Assembly: GCA_013216135.1 (NCBI GenBank)
Contig: JABSOS010000004.1
Span: 267,939 to 331,938 of the forward strand
Direction: 5' to 3'
DNA length: 64,000 nt
Source: Candidatus Caenarcanales bacterium
GTDB taxonomy: Bacteria; Cyanobacteriota; Vampirovibrionia; LMEP-6097
A model generated the notes under the pieces. It had not been told where the DNA came from and made no database searches. It was given only the letters and a program-made list of their open reading frames with translations. The translations under genes were made by a program, and so were the position numbers. Each line of letters opens with the position of its first letter. The stretch's first letter is position 1. Positions 45,832-54,688 of the stretch are shown here, piece by piece.

Positions 45832-46662
45832 TTAATTTTGATTAAGCTTTACAGCGCAGATACAAATATTATTGTTATTTGCGTATTGAATAGCTTCTTT
45901 TTGGTTAACAAAGAAGGTTTCGTTTGCTTCAAAAACTAGGAAGCCATTTTTACCAATAGACTTTAAAGTTCTCAAACCTACAGTAGGTACATCAAATCTT
46001 TGGTCCTGATTAGGTTTAGCTACTTTACAAACTGTAATAGATTTGTTTTTATCCCAGAAATTTTTTAGAGACTTAGCTCTTTTAATACATTCATCAGTAC
46101 CTTCTATAGCTTCGATTGCATAAATGCTTTTGTTCGAAACCACTGCCGTCTGTCCGATATCCTGGGCTGCAATTCCTTTAGCTACTTGCATACCGTAGTT
46201 AATTTCTTGCCATTCTTCTTCACTTGGTTCTTTGATTGTAAAAACTTGCTCGTCTGGGAAAAGGTTACGGAGGTATTTTGTCTGGTCGAGAATTTCTAAA
46301 CCATGCTCTTCTTCAAGGTAATCAGCTAATTTGAATTGGATAGCGTCATCACTAAAACTATTTACCTTCTTAAGCTCGTCGAGTAATTTTAAATCTAGTT
46401 TATGGATGTTTTGAAAGAAGCTAAGTTTAGGTACTTTACCTAGAAAAACTATTTTTTTAATTTCAAGTTTTTTACAGTGATCTAAAATTTTTAAAACTTC
46501 AACCGGGCTATATCTATAAGTTTCGATTAATGGGTTAATTAATTTAAAGGCTGAGTCTGATAATGCACAGCAAACGGGTGTGAAACCTTCATTCTTTAGA
46601 GCGTCTACAGCAAGTACTGGTAATTCACCGTTTCCTGCGACTAGTCCGATTTTTTCTGACAT
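45832..46662 (-). CDS. lpxI: UDP-2,3-diacylglucosamine diphosphatase LpxI
   Basis: Lipid A pathway hydrolase (DUF1009 family), replacing LpxH in some lineages. The N-terminus is KIGLVAGNGELPVLAVDAL. The C-terminal domain contains VAKGIAAQDIGQTAVVSNKSIYAIEAIEGTDECI and VAKPNQDQRFDVPTVGLRTL, a strong family match. The frame opens three codons earlier at TTG 46671, but TATAAT (46671-46676) overlaps that codon and ends eight bases before ATG 46662, fixing the start there. Implies an LPS-type outer membrane. Confidence 0.95.
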   Translation of the reverse strand: MSEKIGLVAGNGELPVLAVDALKNEGFTPVCCALSDSAFKLINPLIETYRYSPVEVLKILDHCKKLEIKKIVFLGKVPKLSFFQNIHKLDLKLLDELKKVNSFSDDAIQFKLADYLEEEHGLEILDQTKYLRNLFPDEQVFTIKEPSEEEWQEINYGMQVAKGIAAQDIGQTAVVSNKSIYAIEAIEGTDECIKRAKSLKNFWDKNKSITVCKVAKPNQDQRFDVPTVGLRTLKSIGKNGFLVFEANETFFVNQKEAIQYANNNNICICAVKLNQN

Positions 46663-46670
46663 GCTATTCA

Positions 46671-46676
46671 ATTATA
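46671..46676 (-). promoter_or_regulatory. -10 element of lpxI (leaderless)
   Basis: Perfect TATAAT on the minus strand, eight bases before the lpxI ATG at 46662. It rules out the upstream TTG start, and the transcript should begin within one or two bases of the start codon. The -35 region is weak. Confidence 0.55.
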
Positions 46677-46769
46677 CTTGAGATGATTAAAATAAGATAA
46701 TTTGTAGCTTTTGATTGCGGAACGAGTTAAGATAATTGTGCGCAAGCACTGAAACATCATATTCTTCAT

Positions 46770-47591
46770 ATGTTCAGAAGAGGTGAATTGGCTCCTAAGT
46801 CAGTTGAGGTTTCTGGTAAAGATACTCCTTTAACTAAAAAAACATATGGGGCTCAAGGTCATTTACCGTTTTATTTTCATGTACATGTTCCAGGTCTAAC
46901 AGTGATGCCAAATTATAAGTTGACGCCCGCTGATATCAAAACTGAGATTCAAGCTACTGAGACTTTTGAGCAATTAACATTTGCTTTAAAGGGTGTTAAC
47001 GAAGCATTAGCTACAAAAATTGATTTAGCAGATATAGAAGAAATTCTTAGTAACACTTTGTATAAGATTGCTAACATGAATCTATCTAGAGAGCTTAGGC
47101 TGAGTGCCATTGATGATTTTAATGATCCCTTTGAGCTAGGTCTAAGAGACAAACTATTAGAATTAACAGAGTCTCTATTTAAGGTTGAAGAAAAAATGAC
47201 TAATTTTTCTAATTATAAAGAGTTTATTGACGCTTTGGATGAAACGCCTCTTGAGGGTATTTTAAGCTCAGATGATAGCTTTATTAACTCAAAGCATCTT
47301 ATTGATAATTTGCATCTTGATTTTGAGTATTACGATAATAAGGAAAAACATATAATTTTTTCATCTATAAATGAAAAAATATATCAAAATCTTTTAAAAA
47401 TTAGAGAGGAGGAGCTTCAGAAATTTAAGCAGGCGAATACTTTTGAAGAGTTATATGAGCATATAGATAATTTTTACCCTGAAAATTATGCCAATTTTTT
47501 CAGGAATGATATTGAGAATTATAGAAATGGTCATAATTTTGTTTATGGTCATTTTCAAGATGTTGCAGATAAATTGTTGGGGAAAAGGTAA
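46770..47591 (+). CDS. Hypothetical protein (273 aa)
   Basis: No family recognised. An N-terminal 60 residues rich in Gly/Pro/His (QGHLPFYFHVHVPGLTVMP) lead into a helical, acidic body. Two similar segments (TFEQLTFALKGVNEAL near 70 and TFEELYEHIDNFYPENY near 230) may be an internal repeat. No signal peptide. It is followed three bases later by another unknown gene, so the two are a unit. TTAAGATAAT, a -10-like sequence also seen before the interrupted gene at 36021, lies about 40 bp upstream. Confidence 0.6.
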   Translation: MFRRGELAPKSVEVSGKDTPLTKKTYGAQGHLPFYFHVHVPGLTVMPNYKLTPADIKTEIQATETFEQLTFALKGVNEALATKIDLADIEEILSNTLYKIANMNLSRELRLSAIDDFNDPFELGLRDKLLELTESLFKVEEKMTNFSNYKEFIDALDETPLEGILSSDDSFINSKHLIDNLHLDFEYYDNKEKHIIFSSINEKIYQNLLKIREEELQKFKQANTFEELYEHIDNFYPENYANFFRNDIENYRNGHNFVYGHFQDVADKLLGKR

Positions 47592-47594
47592 TTT

Positions 47595-48188
47595 ATGAAC
47601 TGGGCTCTTAGTGGTTACAAAACATGGCGGGATGATGGGAATTTCCTAAGAGGCGGTAATTATGATTTTGTATATAAATCCTTATTTAACCAAAGATTAG
47701 CTAACATCACAGATTCTAATGAAGAAGTGCAAGGTTTGAAAACGCAACGAGAAAAATATCAACAAGGTGAAGTTTTCGACCTTTTTTTATTAGCTGATGA
47801 ATTAATACCTAAGGATGCTGATAAAGACTTTAGAAATTTAAAGCTAGAGACTTTATTTAAATATATGATTGTTGACTTCTATAATCAGGGGGATGAAAGT
47901 AGGCAGGCTTTAAATTATCCTGATTATTTTATGAAAGCTTTTGATGAGATGCTGGTTGATATTGAAGCTGAAAAAACTAGATTTAATATTCCTGAAATTA
48001 GCCAAGACAATCTTGAAATTTATGCAGCAAAGCTATCTAATAAACTAGTAGTTGAACTTGCTGAGAAAGTTTTAGAGGGAAGAGAATACGGCTTAGATAT
48101 TAGTGCTATGCGGAGAAATATTCCGGTACGAGATCACCAAGAAAGTATTCATAATAAAAGTGAAGATTTAGATTGGGATGATTTTTAA
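47595..48188 (+). CDS. Hypothetical protein (197 aa)
   Basis: Unrecognised acidic, aromatic-rich, helical protein (MNWALSGYKTWRDDGNFLRG...). No signal peptide or membrane segment. Begins three bases after the preceding unknown gene and ends convergently with deoB, overlapping it by four bases. Probably works with its upstream neighbour. Confidence 0.6.
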   Translation: MNWALSGYKTWRDDGNFLRGGNYDFVYKSLFNQRLANITDSNEEVQGLKTQREKYQQGEVFDLFLLADELIPKDADKDFRNLKLETLFKYMIVDFYNQGDESRQALNYPDYFMKAFDEMLVDIEAEKTRFNIPEISQDNLEIYAAKLSNKLVVELAEKVLEGREYGLDISAMRRNIPVRDHQESIHNKSEDLDWDDF

Positions 48189-49429
48189 ACTACAGCCTCA
48201 CCCTGAATTACTATCTCTGAATCTTTTAAATCAAACCATTTAAGAATACTTGCTCCGATATCAGCAAAGCTTTTTCTAGTCCCCAAATCCTTGGCTTCTC
48301 CTCCAGGATTGTAAACCAGTAAAGGTACATATTCGCGTGTATGGTCTGTGCCAGCTGCACACGGGTCGCAACCATGATCAGCAGAGATAAAGAGAACGTC
48401 ATTCTCTGTTAAGGCACCTAGTATGCGCGGCAGAGCCGCGTCAATATCTTCAAGCGCAGCTGCAAAGCCTTCAGGATCTCTTCTGTGACCGAAGTTGCAG
48501 TCAGTCTCAACTAAATTTAAGAAAATGATTTCTCTATCTTTATCAGAGAAGTTCTCTAAATGCTTGCTGTAATTATTCTCTAAAAGATCTGTAATTTTCT
48601 CCAAACCATCTAAGTTATCCTTTGTATGAATACTTAGTGGAACTCCTTGTCCAGCGAAGATGTCTTGGATTTTTCCAATGCCGATAACATTACCTTCGTT
48701 CTCAAGTACAGTCTCTAACATTGTTTTATTATGTGGTAGCACTGAGTAGTCGTGACGCTTATCGTTCAAACGAATATATTTTTTCTCTGGATTAGATTGG
48801 TCTGGGTTAGTAGTAAATGGTCTTGCGATAATTCTTGCGACCTCGTGTTCACCACGCATAATCTCACGCGCTTGCTCACACCATTTGTATTGAGTTTCTA
48901 AAGGAGTTACGTCTACATGTGCAGCTAACTGAAGTACTGAATCAGCACTGGTGTAAACGATAGGGTAACCTGTTTCTATATGCTTGTTGCCGAAGTCAGT
49001 CAAGGCTGTAGTGCCGCTGTATGGAGCATTAAGTAAAATATCTTCAACTCCCCAAGCTGCTTTTAATTTAGTCACCACGTCCTCAGGAAAGCCCTTAGGA
49101 TAGTATGGGAAGACATTTGTCGCTTTGACTCCAGTCATTTCCCAGTGACCAGTGATGGTGTCTTTAGCAGGGTTAAGCTCTGCCATTTTTCCATAGCTTG
49201 CTTCAGTTTTTTCTAAAGCAGGCATTGAACTTAATTCAGTAATGTTTGCTAGCCCTAATTTGTATAGATTTGGAATTTTGATGCCTCTACCACTCTGAAC
49301 ACAGTGTTTTATCGTGCTTGCAAGCGTGTTAGCAGGAGCGACTTCGTCGTATTCAGCCCAATCAGGCATTGATCCAACGCCACATGCGTCGATAATAAAA
49401 ATAATTGTTCTTTTTTTAATATTTTTCAT
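48185..49429 (-). CDS. deoB: Phosphopentomutase
   Basis: Interconverts ribose- and deoxyribose-1- and 5-phosphates in nucleoside salvage. Alkaline-phosphatase-superfamily metal motifs are present: IIDACGVGSMPDW at the N-terminus with the metal-binding Asp, the phospho-Thr region KDTITGHWEMTG, and FISADHGCDP at the C-terminus. Length of 414 aa is normal. TGC-TAAAAT lies about 19 bases before the ATG, arranged divergently from the tRNA-Ile promoter. Confidence 0.95.
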   Translation of the reverse strand: MKNIKKRTIIFIIDACGVGSMPDWAEYDEVAPANTLASTIKHCVQSGRGIKIPNLYKLGLANITELSSMPALEKTEASYGKMAELNPAKDTITGHWEMTGVKATNVFPYYPKGFPEDVVTKLKAAWGVEDILLNAPYSGTTALTDFGNKHIETGYPIVYTSADSVLQLAAHVDVTPLETQYKWCEQAREIMRGEHEVARIIARPFTTNPDQSNPEKKYIRLNDKRHDYSVLPHNKTMLETVLENEGNVIGIGKIQDIFAGQGVPLSIHTKDNLDGLEKITDLLENNYSKHLENFSDKDREIIFLNLVETDCNFGHRRDPEGFAAALEDIDAALPRILGALTENDVLFISADHGCDPCAAGTDHTREYVPLLVYNPGGEAKDLGTRKSFADIGASILKWFDLKDSEIVIQGEAVV

Positions 49430-49461
49430 ATATTTCCTAGACTATATATTTTAGCAGTCTA

Positions 49462-49470
49462 TGCTAAGAT
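49462..49470 (+). promoter_or_regulatory. Extended -10 promoter of tRNA-Ile
   Basis: TGC-TAAGAT ends 13 bases before the mature 5' end of the tRNA, the position expected for a tRNA promoter with a short 5' leader. Confidence 0.5.
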
Positions 49471-49483
49471 ATTTCATCTGTAG

Positions 49484-49560
49484 GGGCCTTTAGCTCAGCT
49501 GGTTAGAGCGCACGCTTGATAAGCGTGAGGTCCCGTGTTCAAGTCACGGAAGGCCCACCA
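49484..49560 (+). tRNA. tRNA-Ile (anticodon GAT), CCA encoded
   Basis: A 77-nt cloverleaf. The acceptor stem is GGGCCTT/AAGGCCC with A discriminator and encoded CCA. The D arm contains TAGCTCAGCTGGTTAGAGC, the anticodon stem is CACGC/GCGTG with loop TTGATAA, and the T arm is CCGTG/CACGG with TTCAAGT. The anticodon GAT decodes AUU/AUC isoleucine. No rRNA genes are adjacent, unlike many bacteria where this tRNA lies in the 16S-23S spacer. Confidence 0.97.
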
Positions 49561-49634
49561 TTTTGGATCAGTTAATAAAATATTTGATTTAGGTTTGTTA
49601 ATACCTGGATTTTTAGGCATAATATAAATATAGT

Positions 49635-49874
49635 ATGAGTCCCACACTTTTTAGGTATAAAGGATTTAGATTCTTTTTCTTTTCTAGAGAGGAACCTAGG
49701 ATTCATGTTCACATTAGTAGCCCAGATGGTGAAGCTAAATTTTGGTTAGAACCTAAAATCGAGCTTGCATATAATTACAAGTTGTCAGATAAAGAAATCA
49801 ATGACTTGGAAAAAGCGGTAAAGGAACATCAAGATGAAATCAAAGAAACTTGGCGAAAACATTTCAGAAGTTGA
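49635..49874 (+). CDS. DUF4160 protein (putative toxin-antitoxin partner)
   Basis: 79-aa protein with the DUF4160 pattern: LFRYKGFRFFFFSREE, then the PRIHVH motif (HVHISSPDGEAKFWLEP) and a helical C-terminus (NDLEKAVKEHQDEIKETW). It overlaps the following DUF2442 gene by 41 bp. Such adjacent pairs are common and widely suspected of being toxin-antitoxin-like modules, though the function is unproven. TATAAA ends about six bases before the ATG. Lies directly downstream of tRNA-Ile. Confidence 0.85.
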   Translation: MSPTLFRYKGFRFFFFSREEPRIHVHISSPDGEAKFWLEPKIELAYNYKLSDKEINDLEKAVKEHQDEIKETWRKHFRS

Positions 49875-50094
49875 GCTTCAAGGTATATCTAATACAGGTA
49901 TTTGGCTTTTTATAGATAAGGCTGAGTATTTTTTACCATTTGAACTTTTTCCATGGTTTAAAGAAGCGAAAATATCTGAAATTCAAAATGTTGAATTAAT
50001 TCATGGACATCATCTAAGGTGGGATGATTTGGATGTTGATCTTGATATTGAGTCTATTAAAGATCCTGAGGGCTATCCTAAGGTTTATGAGTGA
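49834..50094 (+). CDS. DUF2442 protein
   Basis: 86-aa partner of the DUF4160 gene. The family segments (GIWLFIDKAEYFLPFELFPWFKEA, VELIHGHHLRWDDLDVDLDIESI) are clear. The ATG lies inside the upstream gene, so the two are translationally coupled. DUF2442 is usually treated as the DNA-binding or antitoxin-like half. Confidence 0.88.
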   Translation: MKSKKLGENISEVELQGISNTGIWLFIDKAEYFLPFELFPWFKEAKISEIQNVELIHGHHLRWDDLDVDLDIESIKDPEGYPKVYE

Positions 50095-50190
50095 ATAGTT
50101 ACTAACCGTGAACAATTATTTTAATAGAAGTAGCTTCATTTATTAGAGTGAGATTGCTGTAATTTTTATTCAGGAATAATGTAACAGTAA

Positions 50191-50814
50191 ATGTCTGAAA
50201 GTTTTAAGCCATTCTATAATGAAGCTGATTATGAAAGAGTTAAACCTCATGAAAATGAGGATAGAGATCATTTCTCTAAGGACTTGGGAAGATGTCTTCA
50301 CTCTCATGCATTTAGGCGTCTCTCTCATAAGACTCAACTGCTCCCTACTTACGAGTCTGATTTTGCGAGAAATAGACTTACTCATTCATTGGAGGTTGCC
50401 CAAATTGCTCGAGACATTGCTGAGGAAAGAGTTAATTTAGAAATTTTAAAGGAGATTTATTCTAGCGAAGAAAAAGAAAAGAAGTTCTATTTAAACCTAT
50501 ACTTAGTTGAACTAGCTGGTCTTATTCATGATATCGGACATCCACCTTTTGGACATAAAGGTGAAGATGCTCTTCATAGATGTATGAAAGACTCTTGTGG
50601 CTTTGAAGGTAATGCCCAAAGTCTTAGAATTGTTTCTAAGTTAGAGAAGAAAACATTACTTACTCGATTGAAATCAATTGATGATTTGAAAAAAGTTAAT
50701 TTAATTCAAGGTTCTGGAGAGGATAATAGATGCGGTTTGAATTTGACATATCGTTCGATGGCTTCGCTTCTTAAATATGATAAAAAATCCCTTCAGTTAG
50801 TGAGAAAAAAATAA
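50191..50814 (+). CDS. dNTP triphosphohydrolase (dGTPase-like), N-terminal fragment
   Basis: HD-domain dGTPase N-terminal half. SHAFRRLSHKTQLLPTYESDFARNRLTHSLEVAQIARDI carries the first His. ELAGLIHDIGHPPFGHKGEDAL carries the HD pair, and YRSMASLLKYDKK follows. It ends at TAA 50812-50814, while the rest of the enzyme continues in the -1 frame. A run of six A (50782-50787) and a run of seven A (50805-50811) precede the stop. With one more A in the first run the protein would read KYDKKIPSVSEKKIKGYY, the natural family continuation. The seven-A run is itself an A-AAA-AAA slippery heptamer. TAATGT lies about ten bases before the ATG. Confidence 0.85.
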   Translation: MSESFKPFYNEADYERVKPHENEDRDHFSKDLGRCLHSHAFRRLSHKTQLLPTYESDFARNRLTHSLEVAQIARDIAEERVNLEILKEIYSSEEKEKKFYLNLYLVELAGLIHDIGHPPFGHKGEDALHRCMKDSCGFEGNAQSLRIVSKLEKKTLLTRLKSIDDLKKVNLIQGSGEDNRCGLNLTYRSMASLLKYDKKSLQLVRKK

Positions 50815-50840
50815 AAGGTTACTATGAATCAGAAAATGAT

Positions 50841-51917
50841 TTGGTTTCAGAAATTAAAAGTTCAATTTTTGAATCAGATTTTGGATCAGAGGAATCTAAG
50901 TTTAATTTACATACTATAGAGTGCTCAATTATGGATTTTGCAGATGATATTGCAAACTCAACTTATGATCTTGAAGATGCTTTGAAATTAGATACATTAG
51001 ACCTTTCTCAAATACTCTTTAATAAAAGATTTGATATTTATGACAAAGTTATTGAAAGTATAAAAAAAGATATTCAAGGTCAGATTGAAAAATTTGAAAA
51101 CTTTCTTAACTTTGAGTCTGGTGGCGGTGTTTCTGAAAACTATAAGCAAGTTCAATCTGAGCTGAGAAAATATCAAATCCAGTTAAAACAAGGTGAAAAC
51201 TCTGAAGATGATGATCCTGAAATATATCTTAAAACTCAGCATAAGATGAAATCCTTAGTCACAGTTTTTTTTCTGTTTATTATTCGAAAATCATTAAAAG
51301 ATGAAGAATATAGGGTTATAACTGAAGCTTTGAATAAGTTAAAACCGAAGATGCCAGAAATTAATGAATTATTTACAGCATTAAATTTGACTGATTGGGA
51401 TGAGACAAAAAAAATATTAAAGCAAAATGATTCAGATGAAACTATAAATTCTTTTGATTTTTTACAAATCTTTCGTAATTTCAATATTAATGGATATTAT
51501 AGAAATAATTTTACATCTCAGTTAGTGAAAAATTTTATGAGTAAAATTAAGCTTGCTTATGTCTCAAAGAATCCTAAGGTAAGTTTTGTTTATCTACCAA
51601 TAGATTTTTTTATAGTATTGAAATTTTTAAAACATTTTGTTTATGAGTTTGTAATAAAGTCTCCAATGCTTCAGGTTACTGAGTATAGGGGAGCAAAAAT
51701 TGTTGAAGATATTTTTAATACGCTAGTCGAGCATCCAGAATTACTTCCTGATGATTTCAAAAATGCTTATGAAGAATTTTCCATATCACCTCCAATAGGA
51801 GAATCTAACTTAAGAGTAATTTGTGACTTTGTAGCAGGAATGACAGATCGTTATGCTCTTGAGTTTTATGAAAAGCTTCACTCAACAAGCCTGAAAACAA
51901 TTTTTAAACCTTTGTAA
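50841..51917 (+). CDS. dNTP triphosphohydrolase (dGTPase-like), C-terminal fragment
   Basis: Continuation of the enzyme in the -1 frame. The open frame reaches back to about 50788 (IPSVSEKKIKGYYESENDL), so the TTG at 50841 is only the first nominal start. It holds the catalytic Asp segment CSIMDFADDIANSTYDLEDAL and the helical C-terminal domain ending PPIGESNLRVICDFVAGMTDRYALEFYEKL. Alone it lacks the HD residues and could not be active. Together the two parts span about 575 aa. Confidence 0.8.
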   Translation: MVSEIKSSIFESDFGSEESKFNLHTIECSIMDFADDIANSTYDLEDALKLDTLDLSQILFNKRFDIYDKVIESIKKDIQGQIEKFENFLNFESGGGVSENYKQVQSELRKYQIQLKQGENSEDDDPEIYLKTQHKMKSLVTVFFLFIIRKSLKDEEYRVITEALNKLKPKMPEINELFTALNLTDWDETKKILKQNDSDETINSFDFLQIFRNFNINGYYRNNFTSQLVKNFMSKIKLAYVSKNPKVSFVYLPIDFFIVLKFLKHFVYEFVIKSPMLQVTEYRGAKIVEDIFNTLVEHPELLPDDFKNAYEEFSISPPIGESNLRVICDFVAGMTDRYALEFYEKLHSTSLKTIFKPL

Positions 51918-51968
51918 ATAAACTACTTCTCTAACTTATCAAGAGATATACGATGCTTATCAACAACC

Positions 51969-52715
51969 TTATTCATAGTAATTTTTTGTATGAAAAGAAC
52001 AAATCTCTTTGATCACAGCATTAGGATTTTCTAAAAGCATAAAATGCCCAGAGTTTTTGATTACTTTCTTCTCAACATGCTCTCCTTTTGGATCAGAGAA
52101 AAAGGATCCCTTCTCACCTATTAAAAGTAAACAAGGACACTTAGCTTCAAGAAAATATTTTTCAAGTACATTCTTTTTAGACCAATCCAAAATTGATTTT
52201 GCTGATTTATAAAATACGTAATCAGGTATTTCATTTAAAAATTCACCACGAATTTTATGACTTGCAATATTAGATTTTAATAATTCATTCTTTAAACTAG
52301 GATAGTATTCATTTTGAAATTCTGTACAAGCAAGACTTTCAAGTTTCTTACTTTCACCACAATCTTCAATCTTCATATTACCCTCAAGATTTACAAAAGA
52401 TAGAACTCTTGAACCGATTTGACTTAAAAGAATCATTCCAATCATGGCTCCTAAGCTATGACCAATGATATGAAAATTTTGAATTTTCTCATTATTAAGA
52501 ATTCCAATTAAAGATTTACTTTGTTCAGCAAGATCATAAGTAGACTCCTCAGGTTTAGCTGATTTTCCAAACCCAATAAAATCTATAGCTAGAATTGAAA
52601 ATTTACTGAAATGCTCATCAGCTAAAATATCCTTGTAAATACTATGATTAGCTTGAAGTCCGTGTAGTAAAATTAACCAGTTGTTTTCATTGCGTACTAT
52701 TTTTTTGTAAAACAT
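51969..52715 (-). CDS. Alpha/beta-hydrolase
   Basis: 248-aa hydrolase fold: oxyanion motif LLHGLQAN, nucleophile elbow GHSLGA (Ser about 90), Asp in LLIGEKGSFFSD and His in NSGHFMLLENP. The catalytic triad looks complete. Similar to BioH/MhpC-type esterases, but the substrate cannot be told. Located 30 bp from the HExxH gene upstream on the same strand, so possibly co-transcribed. Confidence 0.9.
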   Translation of the reverse strand: MFYKKIVRNENNWLILLHGLQANHSIYKDILADEHFSKFSILAIDFIGFGKSAKPEESTYDLAEQSKSLIGILNNEKIQNFHIIGHSLGAMIGMILLSQIGSRVLSFVNLEGNMKIEDCGESKKLESLACTEFQNEYYPSLKNELLKSNIASHKIRGEFLNEIPDYVFYKSAKSILDWSKKNVLEKYFLEAKCPCLLLIGEKGSFFSDPKGEHVEKKVIKNSGHFMLLENPNAVIKEICSFHTKNYYE

Positions 52716-52745
52716 AGAATTCTAAGTTTATATTTTACTATTAGT

Positions 52746-54569
52746 TTATTCACCTCTAGGTACAGCTAACTGTTTAGCTTCCTCAAGCATCTTCTCTGCC
52801 TGATCTTGATATTTATCAAGATCATCTATTCTGTTAAAGTTTCTAAAAGGAAAGTTCTTATTAATCTTATTCATAGAAATATCTGAAGTTTTTCTGATTT
52901 CTTCAAGCTTTTGCAAAAACTCTTTGCGTATTTGAAACTTTTGAGTATCTTTTTTTATCAACTGATTAATTTCAGGATTGAAATTAGGGTTTTCCTCAAA
53001 CCAATTAAGGAAGTCAGCTTTTTCATATATCTCTAATTTCGATCTAGGGTCTAATTTCCAAAGACTGTGATGGATAGATATATCTAGAAATTTTTTATAA
53101 TCATCTTGATTCTTTAAACTTGCAAGAAGCTTTTGTTTTGATGTCTTTGTTAATGAGTCGAATAAAAACTTTCGACTACCAAATCCTAATACTTGAAAGT
53201 CTTTGCTTTTTAATAAAAATTTTAAGGCTTTTATTTTAGATTCTTCCGAGAATCTAGACATTTTTTCTAAAGAATAATTTTGTATAAATCTTTCTTCTAT
53301 ACTTTCATAACTATCAGACGAGCGAATAATATTTGCTAATTCTTGGTGGTCAACATCAATCTCATTAAGAAACTTTATTCTTTGAATTAATTTTTGATGA
53401 GCCTTAAAGTCTATATGGTAAGCGTCTTGATTAGTTATACATTCAATGATGTCAAAGAAAGACCTGTTCCAGAAATTATCTCCTGGAGGGTGTTCTAGGT
53501 AAGCAATGAGTTCTGTTTTTGCGTGTGAAAATTCATTAAGATATTCATTTGGGTCTGAGAAATAATATTCTTTAGGAGCGAGGAAACCTAAGTTGTTTAT
53601 ATTTTCTTCCCCATTATCTTCTATATATTGATTTTGAAACTTGCCTAATACAGGGGTGAAGAAATTAGTGAAAATCTTATGCTCTAATTCATGTGCTATG
53701 ACTGATTGTTCTTGGTCTATTCCATAGTTTCTTATATAGTTAGGTCGAGTAACAATGAAACTGGTTGCAAGCTTGTTATTCCATAGAGGGTTATTGGAAT
53801 CTAATTCTGATCCATATTTCGCCGCATAAGAAACTCCTGCGATTGTGGCTTTATTATGTTTAGTCCAAAAAACATTATCGTTGAATTTAATTAAAACTAC
53901 AGGAAAGTAATTAGAGATATCTATTTTTACTTTGTCTAAATCATAGTTCTTATCTATAGGAGGGTGTTCATGGGTAACTAAAGAAGCAAAGCTCATTTCT
54001 TCTAAAAAAAGTTTTTTAAAATTAGAACTATTATTAATTAAATCTTGATAGAAATTAATATCGTTTTTATCAGGTGATGCCCCAAAAACTCTTTCTAGCT
54101 CTCCATAAAGTTCTTCTCTTTTTGTATCCCAAAGTTCAGCCCCTTGTTTTAAAAGTTCTTCATGGACTGTAGTAAAGTATGGAAACCTATTTTTTGCTTC
54201 TTCACTGATATCTTGAAATAACTCAGCTCCAGACTTGTCTCCATGTTTTAATAGGGCTGGAAAAACTAGATCACTATAAATCTTCGCTCCTGTAAGTAGA
54301 TATTTTTCTCTTTTTAATGCTCTAGATTTGCCGTGTATCTTATCAAGCTTATGATCTATTTCTCGTATTCTTGGGTTCTTATTTTTTTTACCTTTTTGTG
54401 CTTTTAATTCTGCTCTTTTATATTTGAGATCTGCTTTTTCTGTTTTTAAAGCAGTTCTTGCATCTATAAATTCTGGGTCTTTACTTGCTAAATCTACATG
54501 AGCTTCTTTCTTTCCAGCCTTATATGCAGCTTCTCTTCTATCTGTTGCTATAACTGCTTTAATTGACAT
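52746..54569 (-). CDS. Putative HExxH zinc metallopeptidase (607 aa)
   Basis: Residues about 286-295 read VIAHELEHKI, an HExxH zincin motif in a hydrophobic helix. A downstream NEFSHAKTELIAYLEH could give a third Glu ligand. The first 90 residues are highly charged and basic (KADLKYKRAELKAQKGKKNK). The C-terminal 200 are helical and Lys-rich. No signal peptide, so it acts in the cytoplasm or is exported by another route. No named family recognised. Could be an effector-like protease, but this is inference from one motif. Confidence 0.55.
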   Translation of the reverse strand: MSIKAVIATDRREAAYKAGKKEAHVDLASKDPEFIDARTALKTEKADLKYKRAELKAQKGKKNKNPRIREIDHKLDKIHGKSRALKREKYLLTGAKIYSDLVFPALLKHGDKSGAELFQDISEEAKNRFPYFTTVHEELLKQGAELWDTKREELYGELERVFGASPDKNDINFYQDLINNSSNFKKLFLEEMSFASLVTHEHPPIDKNYDLDKVKIDISNYFPVVLIKFNDNVFWTKHNKATIAGVSYAAKYGSELDSNNPLWNNKLATSFIVTRPNYIRNYGIDQEQSVIAHELEHKIFTNFFTPVLGKFQNQYIEDNGEENINNLGFLAPKEYYFSDPNEYLNEFSHAKTELIAYLEHPPGDNFWNRSFFDIIECITNQDAYHIDFKAHQKLIQRIKFLNEIDVDHQELANIIRSSDSYESIEERFIQNYSLEKMSRFSEESKIKALKFLLKSKDFQVLGFGSRKFLFDSLTKTSKQKLLASLKNQDDYKKFLDISIHHSLWKLDPRSKLEIYEKADFLNWFEENPNFNPEINQLIKKDTQKFQIRKEFLQKLEEIRKTSDISMNKINKNFPFRNFNRIDDLDKYQDQAEKMLEEAKQLAVPRGE

Positions 54570-54688
54570 TTTACTTACTTAGCTAACCTATACAAATTAA
54601 AGAAAATATATTAACACATCTGCGTGTTTATCTTAAATTAAAACTATCTAATCATTTTTCCTGTATCATAAAATTTTAGGGTAGTTTT

